A DNA stretch of 64,000 bases from Flavobacteriales bacterium (GTDB lineage: Bacteria > Bacteroidota > Bacteroidia > Flavobacteriales_F > PHOS-HE28), in assembly GCA_020635715.1 (NCBI GenBank), contig JACJZG010000011.1, positions 62,001 to 126,000 on the forward strand, written 5' to 3'. Below are positions 1 to 9,500 of this stretch, piece by piece. Every line of letters starts with the position of its first letter. Positions within the stretch are counted from its first letter, which is position 1. Below the pieces are notes generated by a model. That model saw only the letters and a list, made by a program, of their open reading frames with translations, had not been told where the DNA came from and made no database searches. Made by a program: the position numbers and the translations under genes.

Positions 1-905
1 TGCAGGTCCGCGATGAGCGCGCGATGATCACTTCCCTTGATCGGGACGGTACGGATCGTGGTGGAGCTTATCCCATCCGTGGCGAGGACATGGTCCAGCG
101 GTATCACGGCGAAAGGCCCTACCGACGGCCAGGTCCGATGCGACAGCGGGGTCAGGGAATGCAGACCCGATCGCGAACAGAAGCGGCGAAAGGCCTGGTC
201 CCACGGCACCGTGTTCAGGTCGCCGATGAGGATCGTGGCCGTATCGTCGCGTGCAACGTATCGGCCCAGCAGTTCCAGTTGATCATTGCGCCGCCGGAAA
301 TGCCCGTAGCTGATGGGCGAGGTGGCATGCACCGCCAGCAACCGGACGCGGCGACCGTGCACCTCCACGTACGCTTCCACGAAGGGATCCCCGCGCATGG
401 TGATGGTGCGCACCGCTTGGAACGGATGCCTGCTGAAGAATGCGATACCGTAACAGTTCGTCCGCGGTTCGATGTGCACATATGGATAGCGTCGCTGCAA
501 GCCGGACTGAAGGGCCTGCGCCCACTCCGGACTCACTTCCTGCACGGAGACCAGATCTGCATCGCTTTCCAAGGCTTGCACGATGGCCGCATCATAGGCG
601 GTGTTCAGTTGAAGCACGTTCATTTGGAGAACGCGCAGACCGGTGTACGAGGCCGCAGGAGGATCCGGCGCGTCCGGCAAGTTCAATTGAACAGCGAGCA
701 AGCCGGTTCCGAACAACGCGGCCTGTGCCACCCACCAACGCCTGTACCACGCGGTTACAGCCGCGATGGCCAACAGGACGATCATGGCAGGCAGGATGAA
801 TGCTCGGGCCAGCACAATGAGGTAGGCATCGGGTGCGAAGGCCAGTACCACCGCCGCGGTCAGCAGACCGACCGCCTGCATCAATTCCTTCATTCCATCG
901 CTCAT
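1..905 (-). CDS. Endonuclease/exonuclease/phosphatase family membrane protein (3' end beyond window)
   Basis: About 300 residues are visible; the C-terminus lies beyond the left edge. Residues 1-75 hold two to three hydrophobic segments. A metal-dependent phosphohydrolase domain of the EEP superfamily follows, shown by LRVLQMNV at its start, VQEV with the metal-binding Glu, GDLNTVPW and the terminal catalytic SDHR. Family members cleave nucleic acids or phosphoesters; a membrane-anchored form probably acts on the outer face of the inner membrane, but the substrate cannot be read from sequence. The ATG at 905 overlaps the upstream gene's stop in an ATGA, so this is the last visible gene of a five-gene operon. 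The family is secure and the role is unknown. Confidence 0.85.
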   Translation of the reverse strand, partial: MSDGMKELMQAVGLLTAAVVLAFAPDAYLIVLARAFILPAMIVLLAIAAVTAWYRRWWVAQAALFGTGLLAVQLNLPDAPDPPAASYTGLRVLQMNVLQLNTAYDAAIVQALESDADLVSVQEVSPEWAQALQSGLQRRYPYVHIEPRTNCYGIAFFSRHPFQAVRTITMRGDPFVEAYVEVHGRRVRLLAVHATSPISYGHFRRRNDQLELLGRYVARDDTATILIGDLNTVPWDQAFRRFCSRSGLHSLTPLSHRTWPSVGPFAVIPLDHVLATDGISSTTIRTVPIKGSDHRALIADL

Positions 906-1396
906 TGCATCACGGTGTTGGAAGCTTGATCCGACAGTCGGTTGATCCGACGCAGCACCATCCAGAGCGGAATGGCACCGATCACACCGAAGGAGGCATC
1001 GATGCAGCGCCAGAAGAAGGGGATCCCCCGCACTGGCGCCCACAGGAAGGCCAGGGGAAGCACGAGCACGCAGCACAGGAGCCCCCACTCCACCACCCAG
1101 CGGTTCCGGACCGGGTCGCGGTACGGACCGATGAATGCCAGTGCGATCACTACATGCGCGAAGGCCAGCCAGTCCGTGCCATAGAAGAGCGCAGGGTGGA
1201 TCTCGGCGACATGCGCGACAGCAGCAGCCACATCCTCCACCCACACGCTCCAGGTCCCACCCCAGGAACGGGTGGTCGTTGCCAGCCAGTCCGTCCCCCA
1301 TTCCAGCGGCACGGCCGTGAGACCGCTGAAGAGCAGCGCCACCATGAAGAAGGCGAGCCAGCGACGGATGTAGGTCAGGTTGTTGTCGTTGTTCAT
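902..1396 (-). CDS. Small polytopic membrane protein, unknown function
   Basis: A 164-residue protein with about four hydrophobic segments (near residues 12-32, 78-92, 103-120 and 130-148) and a tryptophan-rich loop between the first two. I recognise no family. It starts 10 bases after the DUF4173 gene and its stop overlaps the start of the phosphatase-family gene by four bases, so it is almost certainly co-translated with them. It could be an accessory subunit of the neighbouring membrane proteins, but nothing in the sequence shows this. Confidence 0.75.
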   Translation of the reverse strand: MNNDNNLTYIRRWLAFFMVALLFSGLTAVPLEWGTDWLATTTRSWGGTWSVWVEDVAAAVAHVAEIHPALFYGTDWLAFAHVVIALAFIGPYRDPVRNRWVVEWGLLCCVLVLPLAFLWAPVRGIPFFWRCIDASFGVIGAIPLWMVLRRINRLSDQASNTVMQ

Positions 1397-1406
1397 CGCA
1401 CCTGTA

Positions 1407-2963
1407 TCAGTTCAACTGAGCAAGTGACCGCGCCGTGCGCCGATCCGCCAGGTTCCACTCCTGCCAGGAGAGTTCCTCGTACCGCTGCTCGAAGTGGTAT
1501 CGTTTGTCATCCAGCGCCCGTCGGAACGAATCGATATCAAGGTTATCCACCCAACGCACAGCATTGTGCTTGTGCTGTTCCATCTGCGCTTCCACCTTGT
1601 CGATGTCCGCATACAGCAGGGGAAGGACCTTGTCGCTCATGACGAGGTAATTGTCCACGTCGATCTCGCCCTGGTTCCAATGGCCTAGATTGTAGCGTAC
1701 GATCATGCTGTCCCAATCCACCGTGCTCAAGCCGATCAGGGCCACGAAGGCCGCCCAAGCGTTCACCCGCGCCAGGTAGAACAGGCTCTTACGATCACGC
1801 ACCTTCACGAAGAGCGTGATCAGACCGACGAGCACCAAGGCCAGGAACACGATCACGCCGATGCGTTTGTAGGCCAGTCCGTGGAAGGAGATGTAGTGGT
1901 AGTTCCGCAGGAAGACGGATACGCCGAGGATGAAGTTCTGGGCGATCCACACGAAGGCCAGCATCCGCAATCCCTTGCTGCGCCAGTAGAAGTTCTGGTT
2001 GCGACGGAAGAGCCACATCAGGATGACCATGCTCAGCAGGATGCTGATGATCAGCAGCCAGGTGCCCTCATGCACGAACTGTTTCAAGCTGAAGTCCTTC
2101 GGCACCTCGAAGCCGAACCACACCCAATTGATGTCGATCACGTTCACCACGGCGAGCAGCACGTTCACGGCGACCAGGAGGATCATGCCCATACGCCTCT
2201 CTCGTTCCAGCGGGTCCATGGACAGCGGTTCGAGCCAATGCGGCCGCTTCACGCGAACACGGCGCAACACGTCGCTGAAACGCTGCTCGATCGTCACAAG
2301 CGTATCGGGCATCAACTTCATCAACAGGGATGTGCACACCGCCGCTCCGAACAGGACGAAGAGCGTATGTGCCGTGAAGAAGCGTTGGAGCATGGTGCCC
2401 ATCATGTCGAAGAAGGCGGTCATGAAGCCGGCGGTGAGGGCATCGAAGCGGGGATTCCCGCCGCGGTACAACTGGGTGAAGAGCAGGAGCAGCGCCGCCG
2501 GCAGGATCCCGAGCTTGATCCAGCGCCAGCCCTGCCGGGGCACACCACCCTGGGGCACCAGTCGGTCCTGCCGCGCGATGGCCATGATGGGTGCCAGGAA
2601 GAAGGAGGCGAAGGCCTGCACACCGGCGAATGCGAGGGACCGAAGGCGTTCCTCCTTGGCCAGTGCCGTGGCCACCGCCAGCGAAGCGAATGCGGCCATG
2701 ATCGAGACGATGCTGTTGTGCACGAACACCATCGCGGCGGATACCAAGGCCCCTCCCAACGCCCATCTCGCCGCACTGGACAAGCCATGCCAGCCCTGCA
2801 ACAACAAGAGCAGCAATGTGGTGCCGATGGTGAACAGCGGCACGTTCAAGCCGGGTGCCATCCGCCAGAAGAGCAGGTCGAAGAGCGCCGTGGCGATGAC
2901 GACGCAGAGCAGCGGTATCCAGAAGGTGCGCGGCGTGACGATGGATGTTGCTCGGTCGTTCAT
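1407..2963 (-). CDS. DUF4173 (DUF4153-like) polytopic membrane protein
   Basis: A 518-residue inner-membrane protein with roughly a dozen hydrophobic helices and a C-terminal soluble tail of about 100 residues. The length, the block around GLSTVDWDSMIVRYNL and the following soluble tail resemble DUF4173 proteins, whose biochemical function is not established. The ATG at 2963 lies two bases after the winged-helix regulator stop. An in-frame extension upstream would run through that regulator gene and is not credible. Family members often sit beside a small winged-helix regulator and a short membrane protein, as here, so they probably work as one regulated unit. Confidence 0.85.
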   Translation of the reverse strand: MNDRATSIVTPRTFWIPLLCVVIATALFDLLFWRMAPGLNVPLFTIGTTLLLLLLQGWHGLSSAARWALGGALVSAAMVFVHNSIVSIMAAFASLAVATALAKEERLRSLAFAGVQAFASFFLAPIMAIARQDRLVPQGGVPRQGWRWIKLGILPAALLLLFTQLYRGGNPRFDALTAGFMTAFFDMMGTMLQRFFTAHTLFVLFGAAVCTSLLMKLMPDTLVTIEQRFSDVLRRVRVKRPHWLEPLSMDPLERERRMGMILLVAVNVLLAVVNVIDINWVWFGFEVPKDFSLKQFVHEGTWLLIISILLSMVILMWLFRRNQNFYWRSKGLRMLAFVWIAQNFILGVSVFLRNYHYISFHGLAYKRIGVIVFLALVLVGLITLFVKVRDRKSLFYLARVNAWAAFVALIGLSTVDWDSMIVRYNLGHWNQGEIDVDNYLVMSDKVLPLLYADIDKVEAQMEQHKHNAVRWVDNLDIDSFRRALDDKRYHFEQRYEELSWQEWNLADRRTARSLAQLN

Positions 2964-2965
2964 GA

Positions 2966-3271
2966 TCAGGGTTTGGTTCGTTCGGATAATGCCGGGATCA
3001 GGCGTTCGATGGCGGAGAGATGGGCCTGAAAGGCCTTCGCGCCGGTAACGGTGGTGCGGTAGCTCGTATTGGGTCGCTTCCCGACGAATCGCTTCCGCAC
3101 CTGCACGTACTTGAGGTCCTCCAAGGCCCCGAGGTGGCTGGCCAGGTTGCCATCGGTCACACCCAACAGCTCCTTCAATCGGGCATGGTCCACCCACTCG
3201 TTCACCACGAGCACGGCCATGATGCCAAGACGCACCCGGCTTTCGAAGGCTTTATTGAGATCCTCGATCAT
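2966..3271 (-). CDS. Winged-helix transcriptional regulator
   Basis: A 101-residue single-domain DNA-binding protein. The recognition-helix region (HARLKELLGVTDGNLASHLG) and the following wing with YRTTVTGAKAF match the MarR/ArsR-like winged-helix family used by small dimeric repressors in Bacteroidota. There is no ligand-binding domain. The ATG at 3271 overlaps the stop of the upstream membrane gene by four bases. The promoter region of this operon carries a perfect 12-base palindrome (3916-3927) plus a further half-site, which suggests autoregulation. The fold is secure; the target is inferred. Confidence 0.85.
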   Translation of the reverse strand: MIEDLNKAFESRVRLGIMAVLVVNEWVDHARLKELLGVTDGNLASHLGALEDLKYVQVRKRFVGKRPNTSYRTTVTGAKAFQAHLSAIERLIPALSERTKP

Positions 3272-3912
3272 CCGTTGCGTTCGTGACGCAGGTACATCAC
3301 GCCACCATAGAGGATGTGCAAGGCGCCGAAACCGATGGCCCAGAAGAGCAGGGCGGCCTCCAACCAGAGTAGCGAGATCAGGCCGAGCGCCAGTTCGCTC
3401 AAGCCCAACCACCTGATCTCGTCCAAGGTGAACTTGCTCGCATTGAAGAGCGCCAGCCCATAGAAGACCAGTGTGGCCGGTGCCACAAGGCCGGGCAGCC
3501 CGTAGAACAACAGGGCGAGGCAGAAGATCCCGCCGGCGCTCAAGGGCACCAGCATGTTCACCATCAAGCGGCGTGCACTGGCATCCCAGAGGTCCTGACC
3601 CGTGCTGCGGCTCCGACGCCACGTGAACCAGAACGCCCCGAGCAGGGCCAGCAGGAGCACGAGCAACGCGTCCTGGACCAGGATCAGCCGAAGGTCATCC
3701 AGCGGTAGTGGCGCGCGTTGCAGGTCATAGGTGAGCGGATCGGCGCCGGGTGCGAGTGCTTCATTGATATGGAAGCGGGCGAGCGCGGCACCGGCAAGGG
3801 CCACCGCGCCGGCCACCACACCGCTGAGGCCGCTGAGACTGAGGAAACGGGTGCTACGCTCCATCAACCCACGGATGTGGGCGAGCTCGCGGGTGGGATC
3901 CTGTTGATTCAT
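3268..3912 (-). CDS. Polytopic membrane protein heading the winged-helix/DUF4173 operon
   Basis: A 214-residue protein with about five to six transmembrane segments and a long loop near residues 55-75. I do not recognise a characterised family. I start it at the ATG at 3912; a GTG at 3933 is in frame, but the stretch between them forms the palindromic operator and a promoter-like TACTTTG, which argues against translation there. It is first in an operon whose next gene, the regulator, overlaps it by four bases. Such pairs suggest that it signals to or is controlled by the regulator, but no sensor motif is visible. Confidence 0.75.
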   Translation of the reverse strand: MNQQDPTRELAHIRGLMERSTRFLSLSGLSGVVAGAVALAGAALARFHINEALAPGADPLTYDLQRAPLPLDDLRLILVQDALLVLLLALLGAFWFTWRRSRSTGQDLWDASARRLMVNMLVPLSAGGIFCLALLFYGLPGLVAPATLVFYGLALFNASKFTLDEIRWLGLSELALGLISLLWLEAALLFWAIGFGALHILYGGVMYLRHERNG

Positions 3913-3915
3913 GTG

Positions 3916-3939
3916 CAAAGTACTTTGCGCCACAAAGTA
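3916..3939 (-). promoter_or_regulatory. Candidate operator/promoter of the winged-helix operon
   Basis: CAAAGTACTTTG at 3916-3927 is a perfect 12-base palindrome. A second CAAAGTA half-site lies at 3933-3939, five bases away. Read on the minus strand the region contains two TACTTTG strings close to the Bacteroidetes -7 element, so a repressor bound here would cover the promoter. The operon's own winged-helix protein is the obvious candidate. The palindrome is seen directly; its use is inferred. Confidence 0.5.
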
Positions 3940-3981
3940 ACGGGATCCGGATGATCCTATTGTGGTCGGGGCAGGAATTCT

Positions 3982-4680
3982 TCAGTGGAGCGAGATCAAG
4001 GCCAGGCCAGCGCCCAACAATACCGCCACGAAACGGGTGGCGTTGAACCGGTGGTCCGGCGCGCTCTCGAAGATGATGGTGGTGCTGATGTGCAGCAGCA
4101 TGCCGATCGCCAGACCCAGCATATCGTGAAGGAAGGCATGGCCTTCTCCCCCGCCAAGCAGCAGACCGGTGCCGATGCCGAGTGGCGCAGCCAGGGCGAA
4201 GACCACCAGCATGGTCCAACTCGAAGCGTGCCCCGTACCGGAGCGCAGCAGCACGGTGGCCAGGGCGATCGCCATGGGCATCTTGTGCAGGAGCACACCC
4301 ACGAGGAAGGGGATATCGCCGGCCACCGCTGGGTCCGCGAAGGGGATGCCTTCAGCAAAGGAGTGCAGGCACAAGCTGGCCAGTGTGACCAACGGGAGGG
4401 CCTTGCCCGCGTGGAAGTGCATATGCCCGTGTTCGATGCCGTGGCTGAAGAACTCCAACACCACCTGCAACAGGAACCCGCCGAGGACCCATACGCCGAT
4501 CCTACCGCCCTCCTCTTCATACAGTTCGGGCAGCATATGCAGGAAGACCACCCCGAGCAGGAAGGCCCCGCTGAAGGAGAGCAGCAGGCGCAGCCATTTC
4601 GCTTCGGGGTGCAGCACCTTCACCAGGGCTCCGGCAAGGAGGGGCAGCAGGAAGAACGCTAGTACGGTGGTCAGGGTCAT
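3982..4680 (-). CDS. ZIP family divalent-metal transporter
   Basis: A 232-residue inner-membrane transporter with seven to eight helices. Metal-site motifs typical of ZIP proteins are visible: HSFAEGIPF in helix IV and HKMPMAIALA in helix V, together with a histidine-rich loop (HGIEHGHMHFHAG). ZIP proteins import zinc, iron or manganese; the metal cannot be decided. The ATG at 4680 overlaps the methyltransferase stop in ATGA, so the two genes form an operon served by the promoter at 5417-5446. A longer in-frame reading would run through the methyltransferase gene and was rejected. Confidence 0.9.
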   Translation of the reverse strand: MTLTTVLAFFLLPLLAGALVKVLHPEAKWLRLLLSFSGAFLLGVVFLHMLPELYEEEGGRIGVWVLGGFLLQVVLEFFSHGIEHGHMHFHAGKALPLVTLASLCLHSFAEGIPFADPAVAGDIPFLVGVLLHKMPMAIALATVLLRSGTGHASSWTMLVVFALAAPLGIGTGLLLGGGEGHAFLHDMLGLAIGMLLHISTTIIFESAPDHRFNATRFVAVLLGAGLALISLH

Positions 4681-5405
4681 GAACGTGGTTTCCGCATCCA
4701 AAGGACGAAACGTTGCGACCGGTCCGGATCGAACGGCACCATGTCGGGACCATCCGTCCGTGCTTCCACCATGAAGCCGGCCTCCAAGGCCATGCCTTCC
4801 AATTGTTCCGGAGTGAGGGCCTGCACCCTTTCCTCGAAGCGATGCGAGTCCGTTCCATCCTGCACGGTGATGCACTTCACCAACACACCATGTTCGCATG
4901 ACCGGCGGATGGCGAACCCGACACCCTCCTTCTCGATCCGTTCCTCGGTGACCAGATCGCGCAGCACGGCCGCGGTGTTCATGAAGTCGAGCACGAAGCG
5001 GCCACCCGGCTTCAGCGCGTCACGCACCGCCCGGAACACCGCGCGATCGTCTGCGATATCGTCGAAATAGCCCAAGCTGGTGAAGAGGCAACACACCGCA
5101 TCGAAGGTCCCGGGCCGGAAGGGCTCACGCATGTCGTGCACCACGAACTCCGCCTCGGGCACGTTCATTCGGGCCTCCTCGATGCTGGCCTCGGAGATGT
5201 CCACACCCGTGACCTTCATCCCTGCCTCGGCGAACAAGGCGGCATGCCGGCCGCGCCCGCACGCCAGATCGAGCAGGACGGAGCCGGGTGGCAGGGCCCA
5301 GTGCTCAAGTATCGCATCCGCCCACTGCCGCGCATCCTCCACATCGCGGTGCCCGTAGAGCAACGAGTAGTAGCGGGTACCGAACCAATGCTTGAACCAG
5401 CCCAT
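4677..5405 (-). CDS. Class I SAM-dependent methyltransferase
   Basis: A 242-residue cytosolic protein. The SAM-binding motif I is VLLDLACGRGRHA near residues 43-55, followed by the acidic VTGVDIS of motif II and the post-motif LKPGGRFVLDF. The N-terminus (FGTRYYSLLYGHRD) is typical of a Bacteroidota methyltransferase group of unknown substrate. It is the first gene of a two-gene operon with the ZIP transporter. The fold and cofactor are clear; the methyl acceptor is not. Confidence 0.88.
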   Translation of the reverse strand: MGWFKHWFGTRYYSLLYGHRDVEDARQWADAILEHWALPPGSVLLDLACGRGRHAALFAEAGMKVTGVDISEASIEEARMNVPEAEFVVHDMREPFRPGTFDAVCCLFTSLGYFDDIADDRAVFRAVRDALKPGGRFVLDFMNTAAVLRDLVTEERIEKEGVGFAIRRSCEHGVLVKCITVQDGTDSHRFEERVQALTPEQLEGMALEAGFMVEARTDGPDMVPFDPDRSQRFVLWMRKPRS

Positions 5406-5416
5406 GGTGTGCGCCG

Positions 5417-5446
5417 CGAAAGTACCGCCACGGTCCGGGTTGACAA
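5417..5446 (-). promoter_or_regulatory. Promoter of the methyltransferase-ZIP operon
   Basis: Read on the minus strand, TTG (5444-5446), a 19-base spacer and TACTTTCG (5417-5424) match the Bacteroidetes housekeeping promoter TTG-N19-TAnnTTTG with one mismatch. It lies 12 bases upstream of the ATG at 5405. Confidence 0.6.
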
Positions 5447-5531
5447 TTCAGTGGATAACTCCGGCGGGCAACGCCTCCCACGCTGTGTGCGGGGTGGTGT
5501 TCTTTGTGAGGCAGCCCCATCCCGCCATCTG

Positions 5532-6089
5532 ATGTTGCAGACCATCCATGACCTGTATGATGAATTGGAGCGCCATCGGGTGATGCTCTCGTTCCAGGGC
5601 CCGCTTTCCACCGACCTCATCACCGCGCTGCTGGGCGCGGTGGAGCGGAAGATGGAAGGCCTGGAACCGGACCAGCGCACGCGTCGCCGGGTGTTCAACG
5701 TGGTGATGGAATGCCTGCAGAACCTCTTCCACCACAACGCGAACCTTACCATCCACGAAGGAACGACCCGCACCACGGACCTGCCCCACGGAGTGGTGAT
5801 GATCGCGCAGGCCGACCAGGGTTACCAGGTCCTGACCGGCAACTTCATGGCCGGTGCCGATGTGGAACGCTTGAAGGGTCATCTGGACCGCATCAACGCC
5901 CTGCCCCCGGACCAGCTCCGCGAATTCTACCGGGAGACCCTGGCCGATGGCACCTATTCCAACAAAGGTGGCGGCGGCCTGGGGATGATCGACATCGCAC
6001 GCAAGAGCGGTGGCAAGCTTGAATACGGGTTCGTGCCCTACGACAAGGACAAGGCCTTCTTCAGCCTTAACGTGAACGTGACCAATTAG
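5532..6089 (+). CDS. siaB: SiaB-family protein kinase (DUF6272)
   Basis: A 185-residue protein resembling SiaB, the GHKL-fold serine/threonine kinase of the Pseudomonas SiaABCD pathway. An N-box-like helix (RRVFNVVMECLQNLFHH) carries the Glu and Asn expected for magnesium-ATP binding, and a glycine-rich box (NKGGGGLGMIDIARKSGG) lies near residues 139-156. In Pseudomonas the kinase phosphorylates SiaC, whose homologue begins 11 bases downstream here. The ATG at 5532 gives the usual family length; longer in-frame readings run into the divergent methyltransferase gene. The known partners SiaA (phosphatase) and SiaD (diguanylate cyclase) are not in this window. Confidence 0.85.
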   Translation: MLQTIHDLYDELERHRVMLSFQGPLSTDLITALLGAVERKMEGLEPDQRTRRRVFNVVMECLQNLFHHNANLTIHEGTTRTTDLPHGVVMIAQADQGYQVLTGNFMAGADVERLKGHLDRINALPPDQLREFYRETLADGTYSNKGGGGLGMIDIARKSGGKLEYGFVPYDKDKAFFSLNVNVTN

Positions 6090-6100
6090 ACCGCAGCACC

Positions 6101-6499
6101 ATGTCAGCCCTGATCCTGGAAGGAAGCCCCAAGACACCCACCGTCAACTTCGACCCCGAGACCGGCTTCCTGGAGCTGAGGGGACGCTCCATTCCCGAGA
6201 ACTCGATCGACTTCTACAAGCCACTGATCGATTGGCTGGACAAGTATGGCCGCTCGCCACAGCCGAAGACCGCGTTGCACGTGCAGCTCGAGTACTTCAA
6301 CACGAGTTCCTCCAAATGCATCCTGGACCTGTTCAAGAAACTGGAAGGGGTGCGCGCCACCGGCAATGAAGTGACCGTGCTCTGGCATTATGAGGCCGAC
6401 GACGAGGACATGCTGGAGGCCGGTGAGGACTACGCGGGCATCATTAACATCCCCTTCAAGATGATCCAGATCGAGGAGGTGGACGGCGGCGAGCAATAA
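6101..6499 (+). CDS. siaC: SiaC-family regulatory phosphoprotein (DUF1987)
   Basis: A 132-residue soluble protein of the SiaC/DUF1987 family, which acts as an anti-sigma-antagonist-like partner protein switched by phosphorylation. The family block LEYFNTSSSKCILDLFKKLE near residues 65-84 contains Thr and Ser residues at the place of the phosphorylated threonine of Pseudomonas SiaC. It starts 11 bases after the siaB stop, so the two are co-transcribed. In Pseudomonas unphosphorylated SiaC activates the diguanylate cyclase SiaD; no such cyclase is visible here, so the output must differ or lie elsewhere. Confidence 0.88.
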   Translation: MSALILEGSPKTPTVNFDPETGFLELRGRSIPENSIDFYKPLIDWLDKYGRSPQPKTALHVQLEYFNTSSSKCILDLFKKLEGVRATGNEVTVLWHYEADDEDMLEAGEDYAGIINIPFKMIQIEEVDGGEQ

Positions 6500-6526
6500 C
6501 GGTCGGCGCGCGTTCGTGGAGATGGA

Positions 6527-9500
6527 TCAGTGCGCGCCCTTGGTGGGGATCAGGCGCAACAGCCGTGGGAACAGTTCGAAGTAGAGCGTGAATGCCAGTG
6601 TGATGGCCATCATCCAGAGCACGAGCGCGTTGGCCCAGAGCGTAGGGATCCGCACGCCGCTGACCCACTTGGCCGGCGCGTAGAAGTGCGCACCGAAGAA
6701 GCCGCTGCGCATGGGTTCGAGGTAGATGGGATCGCTCTTCTGGACCAGCTCGCCCTGATCAGCCACGATCACGTTCACATCGTTCTTGTTCGTCACCACA
6801 TCGGAAAGGCTCTCGTTGCGGTATTCGTCCAGCAGGGCGAAATAGGCCGCGCGTGACTCCGTATCGCTCGTCATCGCGGCGATGCGTTCCTCCTTCGCCG
6901 CCTCGGCCTGCCGGTACACGTTGCGGTAGTGGCTGGTCAGTACATCCAGGCTGCTCTTCAACGCGTCCAGGACGTCGTGGTCCACACGTTCCGGATCCAG
7001 GTCGGCCATGCGCTCGAACACGAAGCCCTTCAGCTGGGCCGATTCCTTCTCCATTTCGCGGCGGATGAGGCCGAGTTCGTACGCCAGGTCGACACCTTCG
7101 GGATGGCCGTTGAGCGCACGTTCCACGTTGCCCATGCTGTTCTCCAACTCACGCACCCAGAGGTCCTTCTTCCAATTGGCGGTCTTCATCCGCTGATCCA
7201 GCGCATAGAACTCACGCTCGTAGCGGTTGTCCATGAACTGCGTCACCGCCATGCCCTCATACGCCCAACGGGAGGCCATGATGTTGCCAAGCACCGGTAC
7301 GCTGCGCTCCGAGGAGAACCACGGATGCAGCTTGTCGAACTTCACGATGATCCCACTGAAGAGCAGCTGTGGGATGATGAGCACAGGGATCATGATATAG
7401 ATCACCTTGGCGCTGTTGAAGCTGGCGCTCACGTTCAGCCCGAGCACATTGGCGAAACACGAGGTGCTGAAGAGCAGCAGCCAGTGTTGCAGATGCTGCC
7501 CTTGAATATCGAGCACCGTATGCCCCACCAGAACGAAGAGTCCGGTCTGGATGGCCGAGATCAGGAAGAGGATGCCCACCTTGCTCAGCAGGTAGCTCAT
7601 CCAGCTCAGGTCAAGGAACTTCTCCCGCGCCAGGATCTTGCGATCCCGGATGATCTCCTCTGCGCTGACGGTGAGGCCCAGGAAGAGCGCCACGATCACC
7701 GCGATGAAGAGGTATTGGGGGATGTTGTCGTTCTGCCGGAAGATGTACTCCCCGGCCGTGCCATGGCCGGTGCGGTAGAACTTCAGGAAGAAGGCCATCA
7801 GGAAGGCCAGAGCCGGCGCCTCCAACAGGTTGATCAGGACGTACTGGCGATTGGCCAGTTTGCTCAGCAGATCGCGCTGGAAGTAGACCTTCAGCTGACG
7901 GAGGCGATCTGGCACGGCGAAGGTGCTCTTCGGCACGCTCCGTTCATCGGCCACCTGGGCCACGCGTCCCTCCATCTGGGCACGGAAGACCTCGTTCCAG
8001 GCCTCCGGACCGATGCGGCGCTGATCCGTTTCGTTGCCGTACTCATCCACCAGCTTCGCCTCAAGGATGTTGAAGATCTGCTCGGGGTTCACATTGCCAC
8101 AGGCGCTGCACTGGCCCACTTCGCTGTTCACCTGGCCCGTGACCCGCTTGAAGTAGACCACCGCATCCACGGGATCACCATGATAGACCGGATGGCCCTC
8201 CTGGTCCATCAGTAACAGCCGATCGAACAGCTTGAAGATGTCCGAGGACGGCTGGTGGATCACCACGAACACGAGCCTGCCCTTCAAGGCCAGTTCCTTG
8301 AGCAGGTCCATGATGTTCTCGGAGTCGCGTGAGCTGAGGCCGCTCGTGGGTTCGTCCACGAAAAGCACGCTCGGCTCCCGGATCAGCTCGAGGGCGATGT
8401 TCAATCGTTTGCGCTGGCCGCCACTGATGGTCTTCTCCAACGGGCTGCCCACCTTCAGGTCCTTCGTCTCGTAAAGGCCGAGCGTCTGCAACATGCGCAG
8501 CACACGCTCGCTCACCTGTTCATCGGTCTGGTCGCCGAAGCTCAGCTTGGCGTTGAAGAAGAGGTTCTGGAATACGGTGAGCTCCTCGATCAACAGATCA
8601 TCCTGGCTCACGTGGCCGATCACACCGCGGATGCGGTCGCGCTCGGTATGCACGTCGATGCCGTTGATCGTCACATGCCCGCGGCTCGGCTTCAGGTTGC
8701 CGTTGAGGACGTTGAGCAGGGTGCTCTTCCCACTACCACTGCCGCCCATGATGCCGATGAGCTTGCCACCTGTTTCGGCCAGGCGCAGTTCATGCAGACC
8801 GATGCGGCCGTTCGGGAAGGTGTACTCGATCGCATCGGCCTTGAACACGATGCGCGATCGCGATCCCTTCTGCATGAAGGCGGAAAGGATGTCGCTGTAG
8901 TAGATCGGAATGCCGTTCGGAGGCCTTACGCTGGTGCCGTTGCTCAGCACGTAATGGCTGTCGGGCGCCATGCGCTGACCGTTCATGGTCACCTCGCCCG
9001 TACCCGAATAGCGCATCACATACAGGTTCACGCTCGGCACATGCAGCACGCGCAACTCCCCTTCCAGGCCGTGGGCATGGATGTGGCGGGCGTGCTGATG
9101 GCCACTGCTCACCGCCGCGTCGATGTACAGCAGGTGAGCGGAATCCTCCCGCTGCTGGACCTGCCCCTCCACGAAGCGACGGCAGCGCGCAAAATCGTCC
9201 TGGGTGATGTTGAACGTCTCAGCGACCGTGGCCACGAACTCGGCCTCCTGGTCGGTCACCTCCTCGTTGCTGTTGATGAACTCGATCAGATGCACCAGCA
9301 CGACGAACTTCTGGCGCTGGTTCAGTTCCTCGTTCACCTGGGTGCAGATCTTCAGGATCTTCACCGAATTGAGCGAGGTCCGCTTGCGGCCCGCACGGCT
9401 CTGCCCACCGCTGGCGTGGAAGGCCTGCACGAAAGCCTGGTAGCGCGCCATGTGGGCGGCGGCCACCTCGGGGCTGAATTGCTTCCGCAGGAACCGCTCG

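Noticed and set aside
24..929. Plus-strand open frame of 301 codons at the left edge
   Set aside because: The minus strand encodes an EEP-family protein with conserved motifs and an ATGA overlap to the upstream gene.
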